DNA of 33,237 bases from Acidimicrobiia bacterium (GTDB lineage: Bacteria; Actinomycetota; Acidimicrobiia; Acidimicrobiales; Poriferisodalaceae), in the NCBI GenBank assembly GCA_022826045.1, contig JAJDVQ010000025.1, forward strand, positions 1-33,237, in the 5' to 3' direction. Positions 18,627 through 26,602 of this stretch are shown here, one piece after another. The notes below the pieces were generated by a model. It ran no database searches, was not told the DNA's origin, and saw nothing but the letters and a program-made list of their open reading frames with translations. Positions within the stretch are counted from its first letter, which is position 1; each line of letters opens with the position of its first letter. Made by a program: the position numbers and the translations under genes.

Positions 18627-19043
18627 ATGGCGTCGAGTGATCCAGCGCCGCATGGAGCGGCGTCGAACAGCACAACAGGCCGGATGGCGGGCAAGGTGGC
18701 GGTGATCACCGGCGGGGCATCAGGCATCGGGCGGGCATGCGGGCTGCGCTTCGCGTCCGAGGGCGCGTCGATCGTCGTGGCCGATCTCAATCCCGACCGT
18801 GCGGCAAGCATCGTCGACGAGATCAACGCTGTCGGCAGCGATGCCATCGCCGTGCAGGTCGACACCTCGCAGCAGGAGCAGAACGACGCGATGGCTGACG
18901 CCGTGGTGGACGCCTTCGGGCGCATCGATGCGTGCGTGGCAGCAGCGGGGATCTCGCATTCGGGCTCTGTGAGCCGCGAGATCGAAGACCAAGCCGGGCA
19001 GGATCGCTTCGACCGCGGCGGCCTCGCTGCCGACATCCGCTGA
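18627..19043 (+). pseudogene. Truncated short-chain dehydrogenase/reductase (SDR)
   Basis: The 138-residue frame begins well, with AAGGAGGGG eight bases before ATG 18627. It has the classical SDR cofactor motif TGGASGIG at about 30-37, an NAD-preferring acidic residue (VVADLNPDR), and the VAAAG stretch in place of NNAG. It then ends after GISHSGSVSREIEDQ with an unrelated tail. The catalytic Tyr-x3-Lys and the whole C-terminal half (normal length about 250) are absent in all frames before the next gene at 19091. I infer a deletion of the 3' half. The first residues (DPAPHGAASNST) are an extension coded by the palindrome at 18643-18664. It is most likely inactive. Confidence 0.75.
18643..18664. 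repeat. Copy 2 of the 22-bp GC-rich palindromic repeat
   Basis: The core CGCCGC-ATGGA-GCGGCG is identical over 22 bases to 19581-19602. It sits in the N-terminal extension of the SDR fragment. Confidence 0.75.
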
Positions 19044-19090
19044 GGAGCCCGGGCGATGCGTCACGCGCAGAGCAACAGGACGACGGCGCG

Positions 19091-20041
19091 ATGAGCGTGC
19101 TGGTTGCCGTCGAGCCCGACTGCTGGAGGCGCCCCGTGCTGGCCGAAGCGGTGGTGCGGGGCGGGGGCACGGTCAGCACACCGGACGGCGCATCGGCACT
19201 CGTGTGGGCCGAGCCCACCCAAGCCCACCTGATCGGGGAACTGGTAGATGCCAATCCCGCCATTGAGTGGGTGCAGCTGCCCTACGCGGGCATCGAACCG
19301 GTCGTCGACATCGTGACCGCCCGGCCTGCCGTCGAGTGGTATTGCGGCAAGGGCGTGTACGCGGAGCCCGTCGCCGAGCACGCGCTGATGCTGGCACTGG
19401 CCGGCATGCGGGGCATGGCCACCTACGCCCGCGCGACAGATTGGACAGCCCCCGAGGGCCGCAACCTGCTCGGCGCGTCGGTGACTGTGCTGGGCGGCGG
19501 CGGCATCACCGACTCGCTGCTGCGCCTGCTCGAACCGTTCGGGTGCGAAGCGACCGTGGTGCGCAACCGCCCGACACTCTCAGCGCCGCATGGAGCGGCG
19601 TCATCGGGCACAGATGGCGCAGCGCGCGTTGTCGGTCCGGATGAGTTGACACAGGTACTGCCGGGCACCGATGTGCTGTTTCTCGCTCTGGCACTGACGA
19701 CCGACACCGCAGGCATCATCGGCGCGGCCGAGCTGGCGGCGCTGCCCGGTCACGCCTGGATCGTGAACGTGGCCCGCGGCGGACACATCGTCACCGACGA
19801 TCTCGTCCAAGCGCTGAAGGCCGGCCAGATCGGCGGCGCCGCTCTGGATGTGACAGACCCCGAACCGCTCCCTGCTGACCACCCGCTGTGGAGCCTGTCC
19901 AACTGCCTCATCACACCCCACATCGGCAACACCCCTGAGATGGGTCTTGCGCTGCTGGCCGACCGGGTCACCGCCAACGTGGCACTGTGGGTTGCGGGAG
20001 AGCCGCTGATCGGCCCCGTGTACCTCGACCTGGGCTACTGA
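19091..20041 (+). CDS. D-isomer-specific 2-hydroxyacid dehydrogenase (NAD-binding)
   Basis: The 316-residue protein has the family layout: an N-terminal substrate domain and an NAD-binding Rossmann domain opened by GASVTVLGGGGI (about 127-138). The catalytic triad is Arg229 (NVARGGHI), Glu258 (DPEPLPADHPLW) and His277 (ITPHIGNT). It would interconvert a 2-oxoacid and a D-2-hydroxyacid with NAD(P)H; the substrate is not identifiable. The dinucleotide motif is GGGGI rather than the usual GxGxxG with a terminal Gly, a small oddity. Residues around 161-178 (TLSAPHGAASSGTDGAAR) look inserted and are coded by the palindrome at 19581-19602. ATG 19091 follows the SDR fragment by 47 bases, with a weak AGGA site. 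It is convergent with pheT. Confidence 0.88.
   Translation: MSVLVAVEPDCWRRPVLAEAVVRGGGTVSTPDGASALVWAEPTQAHLIGELVDANPAIEWVQLPYAGIEPVVDIVTARPAVEWYCGKGVYAEPVAEHALMLALAGMRGMATYARATDWTAPEGRNLLGASVTVLGGGGITDSLLRLLEPFGCEATVVRNRPTLSAPHGAASSGTDGAARVVGPDELTQVLPGTDVLFLALALTTDTAGIIGAAELAALPGHAWIVNVARGGHIVTDDLVQALKAGQIGGAALDVTDPEPLPADHPLWSLSNCLITPHIGNTPEMGLALLADRVTANVALWVAGEPLIGPVYLDLGY
19581..19602. repeat. Copy 3 of the 22-bp GC-rich palindromic repeat
   Basis: Identical over 22 bases to 18643-18664 and in the same codon phase (A-P-H-G-A-A-S). It lies in a loop of the dehydrogenase that relatives seem to lack. Confidence 0.75.
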
Positions 20042-20067
20042 GGCCGGTTCGTCAACGCCTGGCGAGT

Positions 20068-20082
20068 GCGGCGAGTCGCCGC
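20068..20082. terminator. Short GC hairpin between convergent genes
   Basis: GCGGCG-AGT-CGCCGC lies in the 51-base gap between the dehydrogenase stop and the pheT stop. It may act as a bidirectional terminator, but no T-run is present. Confidence 0.35.
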
Positions 20083-20092
20083 GCCGGGTGCT

Positions 20093-22525
20093 TCAGCGCA
20101 GGGCGGCGCTGTGGGTGTTCTCGACAGCATCGATGCAGCGCTGGCGGATCTCCGCGACCTGGGGGTCGGTGAGCGTGCGGTCGTCGGCCTGCATCCGCAG
20201 GCGAAATGCCAGCGAGCGGGTGCCCGAAGCCAGCTGATCGCCCCGGTAGATGTCGAACAGCTCGACCGAGCGCAGCTCGGTGCCGCCTGCAGCGAGCAGT
20301 GTGCTGCGCACCTGCGATGCCTGGACGCTGTCGGGGACGGCGAATGCCAGGTCGATGTCGCTGGACGGGTAGGTGGAGACCAGTTGGTAGGGCCGCCCGG
20401 CGGCTTCGGTTGCCGCTGCGAGCAGGGGCTCCACGTCGACTTGGAGCCAGGCGCAGCGTTGCGCGAGACCGTGGCGTTCGCATACCACCGGGTCGACTTC
20501 GCCCACGACACCGACGGTCTGCCCGCCGAGTATGACCTCCGCCGCGCGCACGGGGTGCATGGCCTCGATGTCGTTCGCGTTCGCGAGCTCGACATCGAGG
20601 CCGAATGCTGTCGCGATCAAATCGGTGAGATGCACTGCATCGGACGCTTCGCCGCCGGCCCAGATGACGCCGAGGTGCTCGGTTTCGGTGGGCAGCACGT
20701 CTGCAGCAGCCGTGCCTCTGGCGGTCGGGTCAGCGCCTTTCGGCTGAGGGGGGCCGAACACCACGCCGATCTCGAACAGCGACACCGTGTCGTTGCGGTG
20801 CGAGGAGTTGTACGCCGCTGCGATGAGCAGGCCGGGGAGCAGCGACGGCCGCATCACGGATTCCTCGCTGGCGAGCGGGTTCAGGAGCAGCACTGGCTCC
20901 ACCCCGTCGATGCCGGCTCGCCGGAGCGCGTCGGGCGCCAGGAACGGGTTCGGCATCGCCTCGGACAGCCCCGCGCCCACCAGCACCCGGCGCAGGTCGC
21001 GGCGCAGGCGCTGCATCGGGGTGAGGCGGCCGGGCTCCGGCGAGCGGGGCACGGTGCGGCCGAGCTTCCCGTAGCCGTAGTGGCGGGCGACTTCCTCTGC
21101 CACGTCGGTCTCGGTCTCGACATCTGGACGGAAGCTCGGGATCGTCGCTTCGAGCGCTCCGTCTGTGTCGTCGTCAAGCGCGGCGCACCGCAGACCGATG
21201 GGATCGAGCAGGCCACGCAGTTCATCGGCGCTGAATGGCCTGCCCAGCAGATGACTCATGCGGGCCGGGCGCACACGGACTCGGGCGGTCTCGGGCAGGT
21301 CGCCGCGACCGTCGAGCCGGCCGCGGCACACCGACACGCCGCCGGGGGTCACCCGGTCCAGCAGCTCGCAGAACCGGTCCAATGCGATCGGCACGAGCTC
21401 ATGGTCGGTGCCGCGCTCGAAACGCATCGAGGCCTCCGAACGCAGGCCCAGCCGCTGGGATGTGCGGGAGATCGACAGGCGATCCCACCAGGCCAGCTCG
21501 AGCAGCACCGCCGTGGTGCGATCGCTGATCTCGGTGTTCTCGGCGCCCATCACGCCCGAGATGCCGATGATCCGATCGTTCCGGTCGACGATCACCCCGT
21601 CGCCCCGGAGCATCTCGCGTTCGGCGCCGTCGAGCGTCACGACGCGCTCCCCGCCAAGGCTGCGCCGCGTTCCGAGGTGACCGTCGGGCACGAGCGCCAG
21701 GTCGTAAGCGTGGTTCGGCGTGCCCAGCTCGAGCATGAGGTAGTTGGAGACGTCCACGACAGCGTTGATCGGACGCATCCCGCACAGCACAAGGCGCAAC
21801 TGCATCCACAGCGGCGACGGGCCGATCGATACGTCCCGGATGACGCGTACGCCGAAGCGGCCGCAGAGATCGGGGTCGATGATGTCCACCGAAGCCACCG
21901 TCGAGATGTCCTCGCCGGTCTCGATGACAACCGGTTCGGGGATCTCGAAGGGCACGCCGAGCCGGGCCGCCAGGTCACGCGCCACGCCGGCCACCGACAT
22001 GGCATCGGGACGGTTCGGGTTGACCTCGAGGTCGAACAGCACGTCGCCGGCCAGGCCGAGCTGGTCCATCAGCGGCGCACCGAGCTCGAGGTCGCCGGGC
22101 AGGATCATGATGCCCTCGGCGTCGTCGCCTAGGCCCATCTCGGCGGCCGAGCAGCACATCCCCTGGGAGAGCTGGCCGCGCAGTCGGCGCTCGCCGATCT
22201 CCAGCCCGCCGGGCATCGTGGTGCCGACCGTCGCGAGCGGCACCAGATCGCCCTCAGTCATGTTGAACGCGCCGCAGCACACCTGCAGCGCGCCGTCGGT
22301 CCCCTCGCCCGTCGCGCCCGGCAATTCCACGTCGACGAGCTGGATGCGGTCGGCCTCGGGGTGGGGCCGCAAGCCAGCGACACGGGCCACCACCACGCCG
22401 TCGAGCGGCGGCAGGACACGCATCTCCTCGACGGCCATGCCCAGGTCGCTCAGGTGGTCGGCCAGCTCGGCAGGTTCGCCCTCGATGGGGGCGAACTCGC
22501 GCAGCCAGCTCAGCAGCACCTTCAT
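20093..22525 (-). CDS. pheT: Phenylalanyl-tRNA synthetase beta subunit
   Basis: The 810-residue protein is of normal length and begins MKVLLSWLREFAPIEGEPAELADHLSDLGMAVEE. It carries the tRNA-binding EMAP/OB domain (about 40-150, with HPEADRIQLVDVE), the B3/B4 editing domain (about 210-370, including 'ISGVMGAENTEISDRTT'), B5, the catalytic-like core, and a C-terminal ferredoxin-fold anticodon-binding domain ending about 805 ('YPSSDIDLAFAVPDSVQASQVRSTLLAAGG'). With PheS it forms the alpha2-beta2 enzyme that charges tRNA-Phe and edits Tyr-tRNA-Phe. It follows pheS by 37 bases as the last gene of the infC operon. Confidence 0.97.
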   Translation of the reverse strand: MKVLLSWLREFAPIEGEPAELADHLSDLGMAVEEMRVLPPLDGVVVARVAGLRPHPEADRIQLVDVELPGATGEGTDGALQVCCGAFNMTEGDLVPLATVGTTMPGGLEIGERRLRGQLSQGMCCSAAEMGLGDDAEGIMILPGDLELGAPLMDQLGLAGDVLFDLEVNPNRPDAMSVAGVARDLAARLGVPFEIPEPVVIETGEDISTVASVDIIDPDLCGRFGVRVIRDVSIGPSPLWMQLRLVLCGMRPINAVVDVSNYLMLELGTPNHAYDLALVPDGHLGTRRSLGGERVVTLDGAEREMLRGDGVIVDRNDRIIGISGVMGAENTEISDRTTAVLLELAWWDRLSISRTSQRLGLRSEASMRFERGTDHELVPIALDRFCELLDRVTPGGVSVCRGRLDGRGDLPETARVRVRPARMSHLLGRPFSADELRGLLDPIGLRCAALDDDTDGALEATIPSFRPDVETETDVAEEVARHYGYGKLGRTVPRSPEPGRLTPMQRLRRDLRRVLVGAGLSEAMPNPFLAPDALRRAGIDGVEPVLLLNPLASEESVMRPSLLPGLLIAAAYNSSHRNDTVSLFEIGVVFGPPQPKGADPTARGTAAADVLPTETEHLGVIWAGGEASDAVHLTDLIATAFGLDVELANANDIEAMHPVRAAEVILGGQTVGVVGEVDPVVCERHGLAQRCAWLQVDVEPLLAAATEAAGRPYQLVSTYPSSDIDLAFAVPDSVQASQVRSTLLAAGGTELRSVELFDIYRGDQLASGTRSLAFRLRMQADDRTLTDPQVAEIRQRCIDAVENTHSAALR

Positions 22526-22562
22526 CGGGGTTGCTCCCCAGGCCAGAACGATTCTGCGGGCA

Positions 22563-23663
22563 TCAGAACTGGCTCAAGAAACGGATGTCGTTGGTGTACA
22601 TGTCGCGCAGGTCGTCGATGCCGTGACGCATCAGGGCCAGCCGGTCGATCCCGAAGCCGAATGCGAATCCGGTCCATTCCTCGAAGTCGATGTCGCAGTT
22701 CGCGAGCACGTTGGGATGCACCATGCCGCAGCCGCCCAGCTCGATCCAGCCGGTGCGTTGGCAGGTCTGGCAGCCTGCGCCCCCGCAGATCACGCAGGTG
22801 ATGTCGAACTCCGCCGACGGCTCGGTGAAGGGGAAGTACGAGGGGCGCAGCCGCGACGAGATCGCCTTGCCGAAATAGGCCGAGGTGAATTCTTCGAGCG
22901 TGCCCGCAAGGTCGGCGAAGGAGATGCCCCGGTCCACCACCAAGCCTTCGATCTGGTGGAACACGGGCATGTGGCTGGCATCGGCGGTGTCGCGCCGGAA
23001 GACGCGACCCGGGCAGATCGTGTAGATCGGCGGCGCCCCCGATTCCATGACCCGGATCTGCACCGGGGAGGTGTGGGTGCGCAGGACCACGCTGGAGGCC
23101 TCGCCGCCCTCGCCGTCGCCCAGTTCGGTGCGCTCGCCCAGGTCCAGATACAGCGTGTCCCACATGGAGCGGGCCGGGTGCGCGGCGGGCAGGTTGAGTG
23201 CTTCGAAGTTGTACCAGTCGGTCTCCGCCTGGGGCCCTTCAGAAACAGTGAAGCCCATGCCGACGAACACGTCTTCGAGACGCTCGGTGGTCTGGGTGAC
23301 CAGGTGCAGGTGGCCCCGCCCAGGACCCGGCGGCGTCTCGGTGAGGTCCAGCCACTCCTGCTGGAGCTGGGTGCGGCGCGCTGCGGCAGCGAACTCGTCG
23401 GCTGCGTCGGCGTGCGCAGTGCGCAGTTCCTGCTGGGCCTCGTTGAGCGCCCGCCCGGCGGTGGCGCGCATCTCGGCGGGCAGCGAGCCGAAACCCTGCT
23501 TGATCCGGCCCAGCACCGACTTGCGCCCGAACAGGCCCGATTCGGTCTGGGACAGTTCGTCGGCGGTGGACGCTGCGGCAATCGCGGCCAATCCTTGGCT
23601 TCGTGCAGCGTCGATGTCGGCGAGCAGCGTGTCGAGGCCTGCGTCGGCGGCCGGGCCATTCAC
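22563..23663 (-). CDS. pheS: Phenylalanyl-tRNA synthetase alpha subunit
   Basis: The 366-residue class-II synthetase has an N-terminal coiled-coil tRNA-binding arm (about 1-100) and the catalytic core. Motif 1 lies near AHPARSMWDTLYL, motif 2 is GRVFRRDTADASHMPVFHQIEGLVVD, and motif 3 is FGFGIDRLALMRHGI near the C-terminus. A CVICGGAGCQTCQ segment supplies zinc-binding-type cysteines, as seen in some PheS proteins. It activates phenylalanine and transfers it to tRNA-Phe together with PheT. The start is GTG 23663. It follows the RNA methyltransferase gene by 34 bases. Confidence 0.97.
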   Translation of the reverse strand: MNGPAADAGLDTLLADIDAARSQGLAAIAAASTADELSQTESGLFGRKSVLGRIKQGFGSLPAEMRATAGRALNEAQQELRTAHADAADEFAAAARRTQLQQEWLDLTETPPGPGRGHLHLVTQTTERLEDVFVGMGFTVSEGPQAETDWYNFEALNLPAAHPARSMWDTLYLDLGERTELGDGEGGEASSVVLRTHTSPVQIRVMESGAPPIYTICPGRVFRRDTADASHMPVFHQIEGLVVDRGISFADLAGTLEEFTSAYFGKAISSRLRPSYFPFTEPSAEFDITCVICGGAGCQTCQRTGWIELGGCGMVHPNVLANCDIDFEEWTGFAFGFGIDRLALMRHGIDDLRDMYTNDIRFLSQF

Positions 23664-23697
23664 GGCAGGCAGGGTACGACGCCGCGGAGCCGAATGG

Positions 23698-24474
23698 TCA
23701 GTGATTTTCTGGCCGCACTCGCATCGCGTACATCAGCACCGCGGCGGCCACGGCGACATTGAGCGAGTCGACGGGGTGTTGCATGGGAATCGCTACGGCG
23801 ATGTCGGTGCCTGCGACGGCATCCTCGGACGGTCCGTGGGCCTCGTTGCCCACCACGAGCGCCATCCGGTCCGAGCAAGGCAGGTCGTCCAGCGTCACCT
23901 TCCCGTCGGGGGCAGCGCGCACCCGGAGGTGACCGGCGTGGGCGAGAGCATCGAGAACCTCCAGGGTCGAGTGCCCGCGGCTGATCATCGGCCCGAAGGT
24001 CAGCCCAGCCGCGCCGCGCAGTGCCTTCGGGCTCCACAGGTCGGTTGTCCCCGCTGTTGCGATGACCGCACCGAACCCGGCAGCGACGGCGCTTCGCACG
24101 ACCGCTCCCGCGTTGCCCGGGTCGCGCACCGCTTCGAGCACCACGACCCGCTCCACGCTCACCGCATCGCTGAGCGGCGCGTCGGCGAAGCGTGCGATCG
24201 CCAGCACCCCCTGGGGGTTCATGGCATCGGCCAGTAGGTCGAGCTCTTCAGCAGGGACTGGGTGAGTCGCGCTGATCCGCTCGGGGTAGCCAAGGCCGAG
24301 CCGGGCTGCATCCGGATGGGCGTCGGGCGTGCTCGCGGGCGCGTAGCGGTCGACCAGCTCAGGGCGGGCGAATACGGCTTCGAGGGCGGCGCCGCTGGCG
24401 AGTGCCCCGTCGACTGCCCTGGGCCCTTCGACGACGGCCAGACCGGTCGCGTCGCGCTGACGCCGGTCGCGCAC
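23698..24474 (-). CDS. SpoU/TrmH-family RNA 2'-O-methyltransferase
   Basis: The protein has the SPOUT trefoil-knot motifs: LEAVRDPGNAGAVVRSAVAAGFGAVI (motif 1), LVVGNEAHGPS (motif 2) and IPMQHPVDSLNVAVAAAVLMYAM (motif 3). An N-terminal substrate-binding domain precedes them with 'VVEGPRAVDGAL'. It methylates a ribose 2'-OH in rRNA or tRNA using S-adenosylmethionine; the target base is unknown. From GTG 24474 it has 258 residues. That start loses part of the usual N-terminal helix, which continues in frame upstream; a CTG at 24534 overlapping the rplT stop (CTGA) would restore it and give 278 residues. A SpoU gene between rplT and pheS is a common actinobacterial arrangement. Confidence 0.88.
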   Translation of the reverse strand: MRDRRQRDATGLAVVEGPRAVDGALASGAALEAVFARPELVDRYAPASTPDAHPDAARLGLGYPERISATHPVPAEELDLLADAMNPQGVLAIARFADAPLSDAVSVERVVVLEAVRDPGNAGAVVRSAVAAGFGAVIATAGTTDLWSPKALRGAAGLTFGPMISRGHSTLEVLDALAHAGHLRVRAAPDGKVTLDDLPCSDRMALVVGNEAHGPSEDAVAGTDIAVAIPMQHPVDSLNVAVAAAVLMYAMRVRPENH

Positions 24475-24530
24475 CAGTCGTGACAGCCGCGCCAGCGCGG
24501 CCTTCGAGGGCGCTGTCGGCTCGGGAGTGC

Positions 24531-24938
24531 TCAGGCTGCTGTGCTGGCCGCGCCGCCGTTGCCGGCGGTCGAGTCGCCTGCGCTGCCGAGGGCAGCCTCG
24601 GCGCGCTCGGCGATCGCTGCGAATGCTGCTGGATCGCTCACGGCGAGGTCGGCCAGGTTCTTGCGGTCGACGGTGATGCCGGCCGCGCCCAGCCCGTGCA
24701 TGAGCCGGCTGTATGTGGTGCCGTTCTGGCGTGCCGCAGCGTTGATGCGCTGGATCCACAGCCGCCGGAACTCGCCCTTGCGCGCCCTGCGGTCGCGGAA
24801 GGCGTACTGGCCGCTGTGCATGAGCTGCTCGTTGGCGGCCCTGAACGACCTGCTCTTGTTGCCGTAGTAGCCCTTCGCCTGGGCAAGGGTGGCCTTGCGG
24901 CGGGTACGGCTGGCCACTGATCGCTTGACTCGTGCCAC
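24531..24938 (-). CDS. rplT: Ribosomal protein L20
   Basis: The 135-residue protein begins [38 protein letters not shown], the universal L20 opening, and continues through '[23 protein letters not shown]' and 'DRKNLADLA'. The core ends near 115; the last 20 residues are a low-complexity Ala/Gly/Ser tail. L20 binds 23S rRNA and is needed early in 50S assembly. In many bacteria the rpmI-rplT mRNA is also controlled by L20; no clear L20-binding mimic was identified here. The start is GTG 24938 with GGAGG upstream. Confidence 0.97.
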   Translation of the reverse strand: MARVKRSVASRTRRKATLAQAKGYYGNKSRSFRAANEQLMHSGQYAFRDRRARKGEFRRLWIQRINAAARQNGTTYSRLMHGLGAAGITVDRKNLADLAVSDPAAFAAIAERAEAALGSAGDSTAGNGGAASTAA

Positions 24939-24981
24939 GTTGATCCTCCGGTGTTGCTTGGATCGGACCTGGGTACGGGCC

Positions 24982-25176
24982 TCAGCGGCCCAGCATCCGG
25001 TTGACGCGCTTGGTGTCGGCTGCTGACACGTCGCCTTCCATCGCCAGCCGCCGCTTGCGCGCGGACGACTTCTTCTCGAGCAGGTGGTTGCGGTTGCGCT
25101 TGCGCCGGACGAGCTTGCCGGAACCCGTCGTCTTGAAGCGCTTCTTGGCGCCGCTGTGTGTCTTCATTTTGGGCAT
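24982..25176 (-). CDS. rpmI: Ribosomal protein L35
   Basis: The 64-residue basic protein [22 protein letters not shown]... with [20 protein letters not shown] is complete and typical. It is part of the 50S subunit. It lies 43 bases before rplT and 104 bases after infC in the conserved infC-rpmI-rplT order. Confidence 0.97.
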   Translation of the reverse strand: MPKMKTHSGAKKRFKTTGSGKLVRRKRNRNHLLEKKSSARKRRLAMEGDVSAADTKRVNRMLGR

Positions 25177-25280
25177 GGTGTGCTGCTTTGCTTCATTGAG
25201 GCTGAGTTGGCTCTGCTGAACGCGAACCCGACGACCGCAGGGCAGAGCACCCGCCGGTCGGCTGATCGTCAGGCCAGACG

Positions 25281-25844
25281 TCAGTCGTCCGGCGGATCGG
25301 CTGCTTTGCGGCGCTGACGCGAGACGCGGTCGGGGCTCAGCAACATGGTCATGTTGCGCCCGTCCAGCCTGGGGAACTGGTCGACCTTGCCGACATCGGC
25401 AACTGCCTCGGCAACCCGTTCGAGGATCTGGCCGCCCAGCTCTGGATGGAAGACCTCACGCCCCCGGAACATCACGGTGACCTTGACCTTGTGGCCGTCC
25501 TCGAGGAACTTGCAGACCTTGGATGTCTTGGTGCCGAAGTCGCCGGTCCCGATCTTGGGCCGGTACTTCATCTCCTTGAGCCCCGTGTGCGTCGCCTTGC
25601 GCCGCGATTCCTTCGCCCGCTGGGCCGCCTCGTACTTGTACTTGCCGTAATCCATGATCCGGCAGACAGGCGGGGCGGCGTTGGGAGCCACCTCAACGAG
25701 GTCGAGATCCATATTGCGGGCGATTTGCAGGGCCTCAGGCAACGACTTGATGCCGATCTGCTCGCCGTCGGGCGCAACCAAGCGGACCTCGCGGACCCTG
25801 ATGTCCTCGTTGATCCGGGCGTCACCGTCGCTGGCGCGTGCTAT
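25281..25844 (-). CDS. infC: Translation initiation factor IF-3 (non-canonical AUA start proposed)
   Basis: The IF-3 N-domain begins at [23 protein letters not shown], the linker helix is [15 protein letters not shown], and the C-domain includes '[38 protein letters not shown]'. The frame has no ATG, GTG or TTG in the 150 bases before RINED, and further upstream it is antisense to the DUF1844 gene. ATA 25844-25842, nine codons before RINED, gives 187 residues, and its last bases form the stop of a 33-codon ORF (ATAG). IF-3 rejects non-AUG starts, and infC itself often uses AUU, AUC or AUA, giving self-repression; I infer the same here. IF-3 binds the 30S subunit and checks start-codon pairing. 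No strong ribosome site precedes the ATA. Confidence 0.93.
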   Translation of the reverse strand: MARASDGDARINEDIRVREVRLVAPDGEQIGIKSLPEALQIARNMDLDLVEVAPNAAPPVCRIMDYGKYKYEAAQRAKESRRKATHTGLKEMKYRPKIGTGDFGTKTSKVCKFLEDGHKVKVTVMFRGREVFHPELGGQILERVAEAVADVGKVDQFPRLDGRNMTMLLSPDRVSRQRRKAADPPDD

Positions 25845-25942
25845 GGCCGTACTCGCTTGTCCAAAGGACGCTCCTCGTCCACGCGGCGTCCTCTTGCGAG
25901 CCCGGTACCGAGACTCGCCCGAGGGCGGCTCGGTGAGGACAT
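25841..25942 (-). CDS. Possible 33-codon leader ORF overlapping the infC start
   Basis: ATG 25942 opens a frame of 33 residues, rich in Arg, Pro and Ser, ending at TAG 25843-25841. That stop shares two bases with the proposed infC AUA, giving an AUAG overlap like the AUGA overlaps used for translational coupling. Only a weak GCGGGG lies upstream of the ATG. It has no recognisable homology and could be a coincidence of the GC-rich sequence. Confidence 0.35.
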   Translation of the reverse strand: MSSPSRPRASLGTGLARGRRVDEERPLDKRVRP

Positions 25943-26035
25943 GACCCCGCTTGTTCCAGTTGTGAGGGCCGTAGGGTAACAGCGCAGCCCATATGCAGCA
26001 CTGCGAGACGCCCGAGACAGCCAGAGAGGTCACCG

Positions 26036-26512
26036 ATGAGCACGTTGTGGACACCGGGGGGAGAGCACCGGGTGCCTCGCGAGAGCACCGATGAGCCGCC
26101 GCCGACGCATCCCGGCCCGACCTACGAGGGAGAGGGCTGTGCATTCGCCGGCGAACTCGACATCGACCCCGAGACCGGGCTCCCGATCGATCCGCGCACC
26201 GGCGAGCCGTTCGATCCCGAAGATCTGGCCGCGATGCAGGAGCATCTGCGCGAGGCCCAAGAACAGCTCGTCTCGGTGCCTGCGGCCGAGATCGTGCAGA
26301 ACCACATGATGGGGCTGTTCGAACTGGCGGCCCTGCACCTGCGGCGGGACCCTGCCGATCTCGACGAAGCTCGGCTCCCGATCGACGCGCTGGGCCTGCT
26401 GGTGGACAACCTCGCCGACCAGCTGCCCGCCGGCGAAACGCTGCGCGGAGCGCTGCAGCAGATCCGTCTCGCCTACGTCGAGATACACAAGCGTCAGACA
26501 GCAGCCGAATAG
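26036..26512 (+). CDS. DUF1844 domain-containing protein
   Basis: The 158-residue acidic protein has a disordered N-terminal third with a Gly/Pro/Asp segment (DPETGLPIDPRTGEPFDPEDL). A helical core follows: AMQEHLREAQEQLVSVPAAEIVQNHMMGLFELAALHL, then 'ARLPIDALGLLVDNLADQL' and 'LRGALQQIRLAYVEI'. This is the DUF1844 pattern, a small helical domain of unknown function that in actinobacteria commonly lies divergent from infC, as here. The start is ATG 26036 with GAGAGG eight bases upstream. TAGGGT at about 25973 may be its -10 box. Confidence 0.85.
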   Translation: MSTLWTPGGEHRVPRESTDEPPPTHPGPTYEGEGCAFAGELDIDPETGLPIDPRTGEPFDPEDLAAMQEHLREAQEQLVSVPAAEIVQNHMMGLFELAALHLRRDPADLDEARLPIDALGLLVDNLADQLPAGETLRGALQQIRLAYVEIHKRQTAAE

Positions 26513-26588
26513 ACGCCGCACCCGAGCTGTCCCGGGCAGTCCGAGCTGTCGGCGAGAAAACCGCCACGTCGCCACGGGAAGCCGCGGG

Positions 26589-26594
26589 TACCGT
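26589..26594 (+). promoter_or_regulatory. Probable -10 box of a leaderless promoter for hisG
   Basis: TACCGT ends eight bases before the GTG at 26603, with no ribosome binding site in between. A 10-base direct repeat CCGAGCTGTC (26522-26531 and 26541-26550) lies about 40 bases further upstream and might be regulatory. Confidence 0.4.
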
Positions 26595-26602
26595 TACCGC
26601 CC

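Noticed and set aside
18932..19090. N-terminal extension of the hydroxyacid dehydrogenase back to 18932
   Set aside because: The extension overlaps the SDR fragment in another frame and is Arg/Ser-rich; the family's normal N-terminus begins at ATG 19091.
25845..26567. Long N-terminal extension of IF-3 from ATG 26567
   Set aside because: It would be antisense to the DUF1844 gene and consists of Arg/Ala-rich shadow sequence; IF-3 is normally about 170-200 residues.
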